64,000 bases of DNA, taken from Phenylobacterium sp. (GTDB taxonomy: Bacteria > Pseudomonadota > Alphaproteobacteria > Caulobacterales > Caulobacteraceae). Of the stretch, positions 1-8,083 are shown piece after piece (within the stretch, counting starts at the first letter, position 1; each line of letters starts with the position of its first letter). The stretch is from contig NZ_JAUSLW010000073.1 of assembly GCF_030645195.1 (NCBI RefSeq), forward strand, positions 1 through 64,000, read 5' to 3'. A model generated the notes under the pieces. It was not told the origin of the DNA. It worked only from the letters and a program-made list of their open reading frames with translations, and ran no database searches. A program made the position numbers and the translations under genes.

Positions 1-141
1 CTGGTCGAGCGCTGCTTCTCAAAGCTCAAGCACAGCCGAAGACTGGCCACCCGATACGACAAGACCGCCGACAGCTATATCGGCTTCATACTCGTCGCAG
101 CCGCTCGGCTGTGGGTCAGACATTTCGTCAACAGAACCTAG
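1..141 (+). pseudogene. IS5-family transposase, C-terminal end only in window
   Basis: Frame 1 is open from the first base to a TAG at 139-141. It encodes 46 residues that begin LVERCFSKLKHSRRLATRYD and end in WVRHFVNRT. The ERCFSKLKHSRRLATRYDK block is the well-known C-terminal signature of IS5-group (IS427-like) DDE transposases, which nick and move their own element. The upstream part lies outside the window, so I cannot say whether the element is intact. No terminal inverted repeat is obvious after the stop. It abuts the 3' end of an accessory two-gene cassette on the other strand (4-bp overlap, 138-141). Confidence 0.85.
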
Positions 142-572
142 TCGTGCTCATCCACGGGCGATGCACTTACGGGCGGTTTGAGGTTGCTGTCGGCATACCA
201 TTGAAGATGGTGAAAACGGGGATCGCGTCCCAATGCCCCGTTTAGCCGTTTCATGACGTCAACATAGATGGGGCTCGGAGGCCGTTTGAAGAGTTTGTCC
301 GTCAGGCTACGCGACAAGTCCTCGCAGTTAAGGAGGAGGGTCTCGTCCATCGCTGTGACCAGACCTCCGAACCGTCGTTCAGACGCCCGGAACTCGAAGC
401 CCCACCCGTGATCGTCGTACTCTGGCGGCGAGACTTGAAAGCCGAAGCCCTTGAGAATCTCAACAATCGCCTCGGTCACGGCCCGACCGCGGAACTGCGG
501 CACGCCATCCTCATCCTCGACGCCGTCCTCCGGAAAGTCGCTCACGAATTCCGCCCAAGGTCGAACCATCAT
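138..572 (-). CDS. small acidic protein, candidate immunity partner of the upstream toxin-like gene
   Basis: The product is a 144-residue soluble acidic protein without signal peptide or membrane segment. I do not recognise a named family. It starts with two consecutive ATG codons behind a good GAGGAG ribosome site. Its ATG overlaps the TGA of the upstream 405-residue gene (ATGA, 569-572), so the two are translationally coupled. A small acidic protein directly after a modular, toxin-like protein and beside an IS end is the usual layout of a toxin/immunity pair, and that is the whole basis for the role. The string DPRFHH occurs both here (residues 117-122) and in the partner (339-344), perhaps by chance. 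Confidence 0.55.
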   Translation of the reverse strand: MMVRPWAEFVSDFPEDGVEDEDGVPQFRGRAVTEAIVEILKGFGFQVSPPEYDDHGWGFEFRASERRFGGLVTAMDETLLLNCEDLSRSLTDKLFKRPPSPIYVDVMKRLNGALGRDPRFHHLQWYADSNLKPPVSASPVDEHD

Positions 573-1786
573 CGCGGGGTCTCCTCACCCAGACGGTCGT
601 AGATCAATGCGCCGGTCCCAGTGGCGCTCGCGCCTGCAGCCGCTTTCAACGGCGCCGGAGAACTGTGCCAAACGCGTTCAAGGCCCTCATACTTCTTCAG
701 GCCCAACGGCTCGCCGTCCCAGCCGCCGGTGCGCCTGTAGTAGGGTAGATTTGCATGGTGGAAGCGAGGATCAACCTTGTAGTGAAGCTCGTAGAAATCG
801 CCCCGGCTGATGTTCTGCGGTGAGAGGACATTAAACGGGCTTTCTATGAACCATTCTGGGGGCTTCCAGCCCACGATGGCCTTCGGTAGCGGCAAAGGTC
901 CCACCTTCTCCTGAAGCGTGAAGCTTCGCGCGACGTTGTGATGGCCTCTGCCTTTATAGGGCTCAGCCAAGTAAGCGGCCTGTGTCGGATTGAAGCCTTG
1001 CTTCAGGCGTTTGGCGATCTGCGCCTCTTTGGACAGATAGCCTAACCCCGCGATTTCTTTAGCAACCGCGCCACCGTACAAGGTCGATCCAACGTCGAAT
1101 GCAAGCTCTCCCTGGTTCTTGCCGATCTCGTAGTTGCGCTTCAGCTCCCCGTCGACCGTCGTCGCGCCAGGAGAAGCCCCCAGGTCGAGATTGGTCCGCG
1201 CCTTGCGAAGGAGTCCTCCTAAGTCTGCGACCACTTCCCCCGGATTTGAGACGCCATTTTTAGCGTACCTCAGCACTTGGTCGCCGGCTTCGAAGACTTG
1301 ACCCCATGCAGCTTCACCTGGCGCTGAGTAGGTCGCGTCCAGTGGATCCATCAGCCGCGAGACAAAATTCACGCTCGAACCAACGTCTCGGATCGTATTT
1401 CTGGCTCCTCGTGCGGCGCCCACAACTCGGCCGGCGGGAAGTGCGACCATCTTGGCGGCGGCCTTGCCCGCATGGTCCAGCAGGCCGGGGTTGTTCGGAC
1501 GGGCACTGACCGAAGCCAGCTTCCTCACTGGAATCGACGCTGCATGCCCTTGCGGCGCCGGCGGCGCCTTACCTTGCTTAAGAAGCTTCGCGCCAAGCGC
1601 CAGCACATCGCTGGGGCGCATCGCGGCGAGATTTTCGCCCGTCGTTGTGGCGCGTTCCCAGGCTTCTCGCCCGGCGGCCTCGGCATCCCGTTTCAGCCGA
1701 TACGCATCGGCGTTCCGTTGCGCCATCCAGTCTTCGACATTGTCTAAAACACCCGCGCGTCGCTGCGCTGGCTGCCGTTCAGCCAT
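569..1786 (-). CDS. modular toxin-like protein with C-terminal GHH-containing putative nuclease domain
   Basis: The product is a 405-residue protein without a Sec signal. Residues 1-150 are charged then Ala/Gly-rich. Residues about 215-250 (ELKRNYEIGKNQGELAFDVG) look like the linker that precedes toxin domains in polymorphic toxins. The C-terminal 120 residues carry GRGHHNV (279-285), ESPFNVLSP (315-323) and ELHYKVDPRFHH (333-344). The GHH and the later His-rich segment resemble HNH/Endo VII-type toxin domains, but this is pattern recognition, not a confirmed hit. The downstream gene overlaps by ATGA and would be the immunity gene. The start has GAGG upstream. It could also be a phage-derived structural or effector protein. 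Confidence 0.55.
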   Translation of the reverse strand: MAERQPAQRRAGVLDNVEDWMAQRNADAYRLKRDAEAAGREAWERATTTGENLAAMRPSDVLALGAKLLKQGKAPPAPQGHAASIPVRKLASVSARPNNPGLLDHAGKAAAKMVALPAGRVVGAARGARNTIRDVGSSVNFVSRLMDPLDATYSAPGEAAWGQVFEAGDQVLRYAKNGVSNPGEVVADLGGLLRKARTNLDLGASPGATTVDGELKRNYEIGKNQGELAFDVGSTLYGGAVAKEIAGLGYLSKEAQIAKRLKQGFNPTQAAYLAEPYKGRGHHNVARSFTLQEKVGPLPLPKAIVGWKPPEWFIESPFNVLSPQNISRGDFYELHYKVDPRFHHANLPYYRRTGGWDGEPLGLKKYEGLERVWHSSPAPLKAAAGASATGTGALIYDRLGEETPR

Positions 1787-1905
1787 GGAGCATCCTCACC
1801 TCAATTCAGGAAATGATTGCTCAGCGACGCGCTGAGTTCAGCCTGAACTATGGGGCAAGCGGCACCGAAAGGCAAGAACAAAAGAAGAACAAATTTGGTC
1901 GAAGG

Positions 1906-2253
1906 CTACCGCAACCCCGCCGCCTTCGCCTCGCTGCGGTCCTTGGACCAGCCGAAGACCAGCAGGGCGACGATGGCGATGCGCAGCCCCCACAGCAGCA
2001 GATCGCTGGTCCCCGCCGGCGCCAGCAGGCTCACCGGCAGACCCGCCAGCAGCAGCAGCTTCACGCTCCAGCGCCGCCACAGCCGCGTCCGATAGCCCGC
2101 CCGCCAGGCCGCGTGCTCGGCGTCTTCGTCGGTGGGGCCGCCGGTGAGCACCCCAGCCGGCACGGCGATCCGCTCAGGCCTCGGAGCCAGCGCAACCGCC
2201 CGCGCCACCGGCGGCGGGACATAAGCGGGAACCTGGCGGCGTCCAAAGCTCAT
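1906..2253 (-). CDS. small membrane protein of unknown function
   Basis: The product has 115 residues. An Ala/Pro/Arg-rich soluble N-terminus (1-55) is followed by two hydrophobic segments around residues 64-80 and 84-101 and a short charged tail. This suggests a hairpin in the inner membrane with both ends in the cytoplasm. I do not recognise a family. No strong ribosome site precedes the ATG. It lies downstream of cysK on the same strand with a 36-bp gap and may be the last gene of that transcript. Codon use is like the surrounding core genes and unlike the toxin-like pair to its left. Confidence 0.5.
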   Translation of the reverse strand: MSFGRRQVPAYVPPPVARAVALAPRPERIAVPAGVLTGGPTDEDAEHAAWRAGYRTRLWRRWSVKLLLLAGLPVSLLAPAGTSDLLLWGLRIAIVALLVFGWSKDRSEAKAAGLR

Positions 2254-2289
2254 GGGCGGCAGGCTAGGCCCGCCGCCGTGAACGCGCCG

Positions 2290-3333
2290 TTAGTCCGCCT
2301 TCCCCAACGGCGTCGAGTCGAAGATCACCTGCTCGTCCGGCGTCATCTCCACCGGCACGTCGGCGAACAGCGGGGTCGAGAGGTAGCGCTCGCCGGTGTC
2401 GGGCAGCATGCAGAGGATGTTGGCCCCCTTGGGCGCCGTGGCCGCGATCCTCAGGGCCCCGGCGAAGGTGGCGCCGGAGGTGATCCCCACGAAGATCCCC
2501 TCCTGGTCGGCCAGCCGCTTGCTCATGGTCAGCGACTCCGGCCCGGCGATCGGCAGGATCTGGTCGATCAGTTCCATGGCCACCGCGTCGCCGGTCAGCT
2601 TGGGGATGAAGTCGGGGGTCCAGCCCTGCATGGGGTGGGGCTTCCAGGCCGGGTGTCCCGCCGCGGCGCTGCCGTCGGGATTGCGCGCCTGTTCCGCGCC
2701 GCTCCCCAGCAACTGGGCGTCCTCGGGTTCGCAGACGATGATCTTGGTCTTGGGGCTCTTGTCCTTCAGCACCCGGGAGACGCCCTTCAGGGTGCCGCCG
2801 GTGCCGTAGCCGGTGACCCAGTAGTCCAGGGTCTCGCCCGCGAAGTCGGCCAGGATCTCCTGGGCGGTGGTCGCCGAGTGCATGTCCGGATTGGCTTCGT
2901 TCTCGAACTGCCGGGTCAGGAACCAGCCGTGCTTCTGCGCCAGCTCCACCGCCTTGGCCACCATCCCGGTGCCCCGCAACGCGGCGGGCGTGGTGATCAC
3001 CTTGGCGCCCAGGAACCGCATCAGCTTGCGCCGCTCCACCGAGAAGCTCTCGGCCATGGTGACCACCAGGGGATAGCCCTTCTGGGCGCAGACCATGGCC
3101 AGGCCGATGCCGGTATTGCCGCTGGTGGCCTCGATCACCGTCTGGCCGGGCTTGAGCGCCCCGGATTTCTCGGCCGCCTCGATGACGCCGAGCGCCAGGC
3201 GGTCCTTCACCGAGCCCAGGGGGTTGAAGGCCTCGACCTTGACCCACAGGTTCACGCCGGCCGGCCCCAGCTTGTTGATCCGCACCACCGGCGTGCGGCC
3301 GATGGTTTCGAGAATGGTCTGGTATCTGGCCAT
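2290..3333 (-). CDS. cysK: cysteine synthase (O-acetylserine sulfhydrylase), PLP-dependent
   Basis: The enzyme makes L-cysteine from O-acetylserine and sulfide in the cytoplasm (fold type II PLP enzyme). Visible features are NPLGSVKDR with the PLP-binding Lys43, the substrate loop TSGNTG (70-75) and the phosphate-binding GTGGT. At 347 residues it is longer than the usual ~310-320. The extra length is an insertion after GTGGT containing HPAWKPHPMQGWTPDFIP, and a C-terminal tail. This longer form is common in alphaproteobacteria, and some cystathionine-beta-synthase-like enzymes look similar, so substrate choice is an inference. A GGAG ribosome site precedes the ATG. Confidence 0.85.
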   Translation of the reverse strand: MARYQTILETIGRTPVVRINKLGPAGVNLWVKVEAFNPLGSVKDRLALGVIEAAEKSGALKPGQTVIEATSGNTGIGLAMVCAQKGYPLVVTMAESFSVERRKLMRFLGAKVITTPAALRGTGMVAKAVELAQKHGWFLTRQFENEANPDMHSATTAQEILADFAGETLDYWVTGYGTGGTLKGVSRVLKDKSPKTKIIVCEPEDAQLLGSGAEQARNPDGSAAAGHPAWKPHPMQGWTPDFIPKLTGDAVAMELIDQILPIAGPESLTMSKRLADQEGIFVGITSGATFAGALRIAATAPKGANILCMLPDTGERYLSTPLFADVPVEMTPDEQVIFDSTPLGKAD

Positions 3334-3405
3334 CGGCGGGCTCCGGTCATGCGCGGGAAACTGGCGCGCAACCTATGTCTTGGCTTGGCCCCGCCACAAC
3401 CCCAG

Positions 3406-3930
3406 TCAGGACATCGCCACCCCCATCGTCGTGGTCAGCTCCTCATGCCAGTCCTTGCGGGTGCGGGAATAGATCAGGCAGTCGGCCGGATCGCCCGACC
3501 CGAAGCCGGAACTGCGCAACAGCCCCTCGCGGGTGAAGCCGCAGCGTTCGGCCAGCTTCCACGACGCGGTGTTCCACGCCTCGATCATCAGCTGCTGGCG
3601 GTAGAGCCCCGGCCGCTGGTCGAACAGCAGGTCGGAGAATTCCCGCACCGCCGGCGCGGCCAGGCCGCGGCCCCGGTCGGCGGGGTCGTGCAGGATATAG
3701 CCCAGCTCGAAGCCGTGGATGCAGGGCGCGGCGCGGTAGAACTGACAGGTCCCCACCAGCCGACCGTCCGCCTCGATGGCCACAGCGCCGGACTCCTCGG
3801 TCCAGAAGCCGGTGGCCGCGAAGGTCTCCGCCAGCCGCTCGGGCGCGGTCATCGGTTCGGTGATGGAGACGGTGAAGGGATAGCGAGCGATCTGCGCGAG
3901 ATCTGCGGCTTCGATACGGCGGATGGTCAT
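3406..3930 (-). CDS. GNAT-family N-acetyltransferase (RimJ/RimL-like)
   Basis: The product has 174 residues from the ATG at 3930, chosen because AAAGG precedes it. An in-frame ATG at 3948 has no ribosome site. It has the GNAT pattern: an N-terminal MTIRRIEAADLAQIARYPF strand-helix, then a core ELGYILHDPADRGRGLA whose RGRGLA is the acetyl-CoA pyrophosphate loop, then NTASWKLAERCGFTREG, typical of the RimJ/RimL-type subgroup that acetylates protein N-termini or small amines. The substrate cannot be read from sequence. It sits 72 bp upstream of cysK on the same strand and may be cotranscribed with it. Confidence 0.8.
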   Translation of the reverse strand: MTIRRIEAADLAQIARYPFTVSITEPMTAPERLAETFAATGFWTEESGAVAIEADGRLVGTCQFYRAAPCIHGFELGYILHDPADRGRGLAAPAVREFSDLLFDQRPGLYRQQLMIEAWNTASWKLAERCGFTREGLLRSSGFGSGDPADCLIYSRTRKDWHEELTTTMGVAMS

Positions 3931-3948
3931 GGGGGGGCCTTTGGACAT

Positions 3949-4447
3949 GGGACGTCGGAACCCGCGCGGGATGCGGGTGTGAAGGGCGCACAGGTCGCGC
4001 CGATGTCCGGGGTCAGGCCATGGGGGGAGGCTAGCGGAGAACGCGGGGGCGTCAACGGCCTCCTCCTCGCCCCTTTGGGGGAGAGGTCGGGCGAGGGGGC
4101 CTCCGCGCAGCGGAGGTCTTGCTGCGCCCGGAGCGACAACGGGCCTTCAGAAAGAGCCCTCACCCGACCTCTCCCGCAAGCGGGAGAGGAGGAGCTGATG
4201 TCAGATCCTCCCCCAGGCGCGTAGCGCCGATGTGGGGGAGGTGGCTCGTCGCCGCGCGACGAGACGGAAGGGGATCGACGTAGTCGACACAAACCGCCGT
4301 CAAACGAGAGTCAAAGTCCCCCTCAGTCAGCTTCGCTGACAGCTCCCCCAGTGGGGGAGCATCTGAGAGCCCCCGACGCGGGGTCACCCTTTCTCACCCC
4401 TTCGCCGCGCCCTAAGCTCGGCCCCAACGAACATCAGAGGAAACCCC
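3949..4447. repeat. gene-free stretch packed with REP-like hairpins
   Basis: No convincing gene lies in these ~500 bases. They hold several inverted repeats of the kinds scattered between genes in this window. One is a perfect 9-bp stem CCTCTCCCG/CGGGAGAGG (4168-4189). A CCTCCCCC...GGGGGAGG pair spans about 4207-4242. A CTCCCCCA/TGGGGGAG pair lies at about 4343-4360. A CCTCCGC/GCGGAGG stem is near 4101-4114. The GGGGGAGGTGG...GACGG arrangement matches the repeat at 49774-49840. The elements separate the convergent or divergent genes on either side. Some stems could stop transcription, though no U-tract follows. Confidence 0.7.
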
Positions 4448-5242
4448 ATGGCCCAAGACACCCAACTCGTCGGCAAGACCTGCTTCGTCGCCGGCGCCTC
4501 CAGCGGCATCAATCTCGGCATCGCCAAGCGCTTCGCCGCGGCCGGCGGCAATGTCGTCATCATCAGCCGCAGCGAGGAGAAGATCGCCGCCGCCGCCAAG
4601 GAGGTCTCCACCTTCGGCAAGCCCTGCATCGGCATCGCCGCCGACGTCCGCGACTACGCCGCCGTCGAGGCCGCGCTGAAGCGAACCCACACCGAGTTCG
4701 GCGACATCGACATCGTGCTCTCCGGGGCGGCGGGCAACTTCGTGGCCCCGGCCCTGGGCATGAGCGCCAACGGCTTCAAGACCGTCGTCGACATCGACCT
4801 GATCGGCACCTTCAACGTCCTGCGCGCCTCCTTCGAGTTCCTGCGCCGTCCGGGCGCGAGCCTGATCTCCATCACCGCCGGCCAGGGCGAGCGGGCCTCG
4901 ATGTTCCAGGCCCATGTCTGCGCCGCCAAGGCCGGGATCAACATGCTCACCAAGTGCCTGGCGCTCGAGTGGGGCCCGGCCGGCGTGCGGGTCAACGCCG
5001 TCTCGCCCGGCCCCATCGCCGACACCGAGGGCATGGCCCGCCTGGCCTCCACGCCGGAGGCCGAGGAGCGGGTGAAGAGCCGCAACCCGATGCGCCGCTA
5101 CGGCACCAAGGACGAGATCGCCGACATGTGCCTGTTCCTGTCCTCGGACCAGGCCAAGTACGTCAACGGCGCCATCATCCCGGTCGACGGCGGCTCCGGC
5201 TGCGGCGACGCCGCCGGCAACGCGCTCGCCAACTACGCCTAG
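4448..5242 (+). CDS. SDR-family oxidoreductase of the 2,4-dienoyl-CoA reductase type
   Basis: The product is a 264-residue NADP(H)-dependent Rossmann enzyme. It has the cofactor motif GASSGINLG (16-24), a GAAGNF segment in place of NNAG, and the SDR C-terminus ending [11 protein letters not shown]. The usual catalytic YxxxK reads VCAAK, so the Tyr is absent while the Lys is kept. Peroxisomal-type 2,4-dienoyl-CoA reductases also lack that Tyr and also carry GAAGNF. I therefore read this as an auxiliary beta-oxidation enzyme that reduces dienoyl-CoA from polyunsaturated fatty acids, rather than a generic alcohol dehydrogenase. AGAGGAA precedes the ATG. Confidence 0.8.
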   Translation: MAQDTQLVGKTCFVAGASSGINLGIAKRFAAAGGNVVIISRSEEKIAAAAKEVSTFGKPCIGIAADVRDYAAVEAALKRTHTEFGDIDIVLSGAAGNFVAPALGMSANGFKTVVDIDLIGTFNVLRASFEFLRRPGASLISITAGQGERASMFQAHVCAAKAGINMLTKCLALEWGPAGVRVNAVSPGPIADTEGMARLASTPEAEERVKSRNPMRRYGTKDEIADMCLFLSSDQAKYVNGAIIPVDGGSGCGDAAGNALANYA

Positions 5243-5661
5243 AGAAGCTCGACCTTCAGGCCCAGGGCCTGACCGGCCTCGGCCAGCCGTCGATCCAGGG
5301 TGCACAGCGCCGCGCCCTGGTCGACGGCGATGGCCAGATGCAGGGCGTCGCCCGCCCGCAGGCCCAGCGCGTACTGGTCGGCGAACCGCGCGGCCAGGCG
5401 GAAGTGGCTGCCGGCGATGGGCGTCGTCTTGAAGGACTCCGCGGCCAGTCGAATGAACATGCCCAGGGCCTCGGCGCGGTGCTCGGTGGTGATCTGGCCC
5501 GTCCGCAGCTTGATCGACAGGGCGGCCGAGAACTCTGTCGCCACCCAATCGCTGATGGCCAGCTCTTCCGGGTCCTGGGCCGAGAGCCAGGCCTGCATCC
5601 GCGCGGTCTCAGCCTCGTTCGTCAGGGCCGCGACCAGGACGGAGGTGTCGAGATAGCGCAT
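5239..5661 (-). CDS. PIN-domain toxin (VapC-like ribonuclease)
   Basis: The product is a 140-residue PIN domain with the acidic metal-binding set visible: Asp5 in [11 protein letters not shown], Glu43 in TEFSAAL, Asp105 in RAGDALHLA and Asp123 in LDRRLAEA. VapC-type enzymes cut RNA and are held inactive by a cognate antitoxin. The antitoxin gene lies directly upstream; its TGA overlaps this ATG (TGATG), so the pair is coupled. The 3' end overlaps the end of the SDR gene by 4 bp on the other strand. The RNA target is unknown. Confidence 0.85.
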   Translation of the reverse strand: MRYLDTSVLVAALTNEAETARMQAWLSAQDPEELAISDWVATEFSAALSIKLRTGQITTEHRAEALGMFIRLAAESFKTTPIAGSHFRLAARFADQYALGLRAGDALHLAIAVDQGAALCTLDRRLAEAGQALGLKVELL

Positions 5662-5903
5662 CAGTAGCGATCTTGGTCCCGCATCGCCCGGACGAATTCG
5701 CCGGCGGATTGACCTTGGGCCGGCATCGCGTCGGTCAGGGCTTTCAGCGCCGCCAGGTCCACCGGCTTGCGCGGCGCGACGGCCGCGCTCAGGCGCGCCA
5801 CCGGCTTTCCACGCCGGGTGATGCAGACCGGCTCCCCGCCCTCGGCCTGGGCGATCAGTTCACTGAAGTGCGCCTTGGCGTCGGCGAGGTTGACGGTCGT
5901 CAC
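5661..5903 (-). CDS. Phd/YefM-family antitoxin
   Basis: The product has 80 residues starting [17 protein letters not shown], followed by [19 protein letters not shown]. This is the classic Phd/YefM N-terminal DNA-binding fold. The remaining part is the flexible toxin-binding tail. It is the first gene of the toxin/antitoxin operon and would both neutralise the PIN toxin and repress its own promoter. An AT-richer stretch at about 5910-5945 upstream probably holds the operator. Pairing a Phd-type antitoxin with a PIN toxin is common in alphaproteobacteria. Confidence 0.88.
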   Translation of the reverse strand: MTTVNLADAKAHFSELIAQAEGGEPVCITRRGKPVARLSAAVAPRKPVDLAALKALTDAMPAQGQSAGEFVRAMRDQDRY

Positions 5904-5964
5904 GATGACTCCTGACCTGTTCGTTGGTCAAGTCTACCACCTCGCGCGGTTTCGGCCAATCGTC

Positions 5965-6387
5965 CTATCTTCGCCGCGTCCCCACCACCCCGCCGATCCA
6001 GGCGCAGGGCAGGGCGGTGACCGCCAGGGCGATGGGGTACCAGTGCGGCCCCAGGTCCAGGTTCCAGGTGGCCGCGACCCCCAGGGCGGCGACCGCCGTT
6101 CCGATCGCCCCTAGGATCATCGCGTGGGTCATCGGCCGCGAGGGCGCCAGGCGGGCGGCGATATAGCTGCCCAGGGCGCCGAACACACAGCGGTAGGACA
6201 GGGCCAGCAGGTTGTCCCCCACCTCGTTCATCGGCTCGCGCCCCGGCGGATAGACCCCGAGCGCGTGGAACACCGTGTCCGCCGCGAGGGAGGCCACCAC
6301 CACCGCGGCGAACCCCGCCATCAGGGCCACCACGCTGTGCAGCCAGGCCCGGAGGTTCGTCGTCTTGTCGGTCGTTTCAAGCGTCAT
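5965..6387 (-). CDS. small integral membrane protein
   Basis: The product has 140 residues from the ATG at 6387, which has GGGAGGGG upstream. Longer in-frame starts extend to 6486 but read through low-quality protein. Four hydrophobic segments are visible, starting near LHSVVALMAGFAAVVVASLA, then LALSYRCVFGALGSYIAA, MILGAIGTAVAALGVAA and YPIALAVTALPCAWIGG. It is probably an inner-membrane protein. I do not recognise a family and the neighbours do not suggest a role. Confidence 0.6.
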   Translation of the reverse strand: MTLETTDKTTNLRAWLHSVVALMAGFAAVVVASLAADTVFHALGVYPPGREPMNEVGDNLLALSYRCVFGALGSYIAARLAPSRPMTHAMILGAIGTAVAALGVAATWNLDLGPHWYPIALAVTALPCAWIGGVVGTRRR

Positions 6388-6514
6388 GCAGGTCCCCTCC
6401 CATGCCCCCAAGGACGATGGGGCGCCCTCCGATCCGACAACCTGCCCGGGATTTTGTCGAGAGGCCGGATAGGCTCGGCCCCTCACGGTGAGTTCATGGT
6501 CGCTCGCGGATCAT

Positions 6515-7267
6515 CTAGCCGCCGTAGAACCGACGGAAGTCCTCGACCGCGCCCTGGGCCCCCAAGGCGCGCATCGGAAAGACCTTCCACGGCGCGGCGA
6601 TGTCCAGGTGTCTCATGTTGTCGAGCAGGGCCTGCCGGACGGCGGGCTTCACCGACTCTCGAAAGTCCAGCAGCTGGCCCCAGCTGGAGGTTCCATCCAG
6701 CCGGACCCGCTCCGGCTCGAACCGGGACGCCCCATAGTCCGGCGGGAACAGTCGGCGGTAGGCTTCGAGGTTGTAGAGCCAGGACCCGCCCCTCACGGTT
6801 TGCGCCCCCGGATGGTGCGTCCGGACATGTCCGAACATTTCCCGCAACTCCGATATGCGGCGCTCGGCCTTGGCGCGCGCCAGCGGCCCCTGGCCGCCCT
6901 CGCTGTCGCGGTTGCTGAAGTGGATCCGCACCACCTGGCCGGCGTCCTGCGGCTCGTAGCTGAAACAGCCGAACCGGAGCGAAGCGCTCTCTTCCGGCGG
7001 AGTCTCCAGGAAGAAGTCGAGCGTCCAGTCCAGCCGCTCGGCCCTCGGGCGCCGCTCCAGTCCGTCGGCGTAGCGCGCCCACCCCGCCGAAACCGTGCCG
7101 CCCCCCGCCCGGCCCAGGCCAAGCCGCCGGTGCAGGTTGGTGACCTCCAGGCAAGCGTCCGACAGCGGGCGGGACGTCTTCTCCGCCATCGCCTCGGCGA
7201 ACAGCAGCTGCACCTCGAAATAGCCCCGCAGGCGTTCGGCCTGCTCGCGGCGCGCATCCATGACCAT
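6515..7267 (-). CDS. uncharacterised soluble protein
   Basis: The product has 250 residues, charged and rich in Arg and Glu, with no signal peptide or membrane segment. The central part ([19 protein letters not shown]) reads as beta-sheet, and the C-terminal half has [20 protein letters not shown] and [15 protein letters not shown]. Coding statistics and length support a real gene. I cannot assign a family or activity. Two ATGs lie close together (7267 and 7261); the first is given. Nothing in the neighbourhood suggests a pathway. Confidence 0.6.
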   Translation of the reverse strand: MVMDARREQAERLRGYFEVQLLFAEAMAEKTSRPLSDACLEVTNLHRRLGLGRAGGGTVSAGWARYADGLERRPRAERLDWTLDFFLETPPEESASLRFGCFSYEPQDAGQVVRIHFSNRDSEGGQGPLARAKAERRISELREMFGHVRTHHPGAQTVRGGSWLYNLEAYRRLFPPDYGASRFEPERVRLDGTSSWGQLLDFRESVKPAVRQALLDNMRHLDIAAPWKVFPMRALGAQGAVEDFRRFYGG

Positions 7268-7411
7268 GGCCCAGGATCAGGGCCGCGGCCGGGCCAGGTC
7301 AATGGCCGCCGTCCCCCCGTCCGCGATCCCCGGGCCCGGACCTTGAACCCCGGGCCGGGGTTTGCTCTCCTGACGCCTGGGCGCCACAGGCCCGCTGCGC
7401 CAGGGGACGGC

Positions 7412-7771
7412 ATGACCCAGCACCGCGTCTACGCGATGAGCGTCGCCAAGGTCTATCCGGCCCTGGTCGCCAAAGCCGAGCGCAAGGGCCGCACCCGGGC
7501 CGAGGTCGACCAGATCATCCACTGGCTGACCGGCTACGACGGCGAGGCGCTCGCCGCCCAGCTGGCGAACAACACCGACTACGAGACCTTCTTCGCCCAG
7601 GCCCCGGCCCTCAATCCGGCCCGCGCCGACATCCGCGGCGTGGTCTGCGGCGTCCGCGTCGAGGAGATCGCCGAGCCGGTGATGCGGGAGATCCGCTACC
7701 TGGACAAGCTCATCGACGAACTCGCCAAGGGCAAGGCGATGGAGAAGATCCTGAACCGCGCGCCCGCCTAG
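7412..7771 (+). CDS. DUF2200 family protein
   Basis: The product has 119 residues and starts [28 protein letters not shown]. The protein continues through a Tyr/Asp-containing block ([42 protein letters not shown]) and ends with [24 protein letters not shown]. This is the full-length layout of DUF2200, a small cytoplasmic family of unknown function. The ATG at 7412 has a GGGG site upstream. An open reading frame extends far to the left but only because of GC-rich antisense reading. Confidence 0.8.
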   Translation: MTQHRVYAMSVAKVYPALVAKAERKGRTRAEVDQIIHWLTGYDGEALAAQLANNTDYETFFAQAPALNPARADIRGVVCGVRVEEIAEPVMREIRYLDKLIDELAKGKAMEKILNRAPA

Positions 7772-7870
7772 GCCTGGGCTTGGCCCCTTCAAGCCGGCTC
7801 CCCTTCCTCAGGGGCATGGAGTCGGGGAAGGTCTGCTTGCGGCGATCGCGCGTGGGGCCGCTTCCGACCG

Positions 7871-8020
7871 AGGCTGTGTGAAAACTCGGAGCCGAACCCA
7901 TTTGCGAAGGAGAGCTTTCGCGTCCCGACCGGCCGCTGTGAGCGACAGAGCGCCAGATCAGCGATTTGGAGGGGGGACCGAAGGGCGGTTTCGGACCAGC
8001 AACCCGTTTTCACACAGCCT
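7871..8020. mobile_element. 150-bp MITE-like element with 15-bp terminal inverted repeats
   Basis: The ends are a perfect 15-bp inverted repeat: AGGCTGTGTGAAAAC at 7871-7885 and its exact complement at 8006-8020. The GGCTGTGTGAAAAC end is the kind of terminus carried by IS elements. The 135 internal bases have no transposase and no supported gene. I see no clear target-site duplication. It lies in the 312-bp gap between DUF2200 and the kinase gene, and the rest of that gap shows nothing else I can name. Confidence 0.7.
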
Positions 8021-8083
8021 GGACCCGTAGCGGACAATGGGAGCTTCCGCTCTTGGGCAGCGGATTTGTGATCCGCTTCCCCC

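Noticed and set aside
1645-4224. 859-residue open frame on the + strand
   Set aside because: It runs antisense to cysK and the GNAT gene, is made of Arg/Gly/Pro/His-rich sequence typical of GC-rich antisense reading, and matches no family.
7789-8037. 82-residue frame across the MITE-like element
   Set aside because: It reads through both terminal inverted repeats, has no ribosome site and no family-like sequence.
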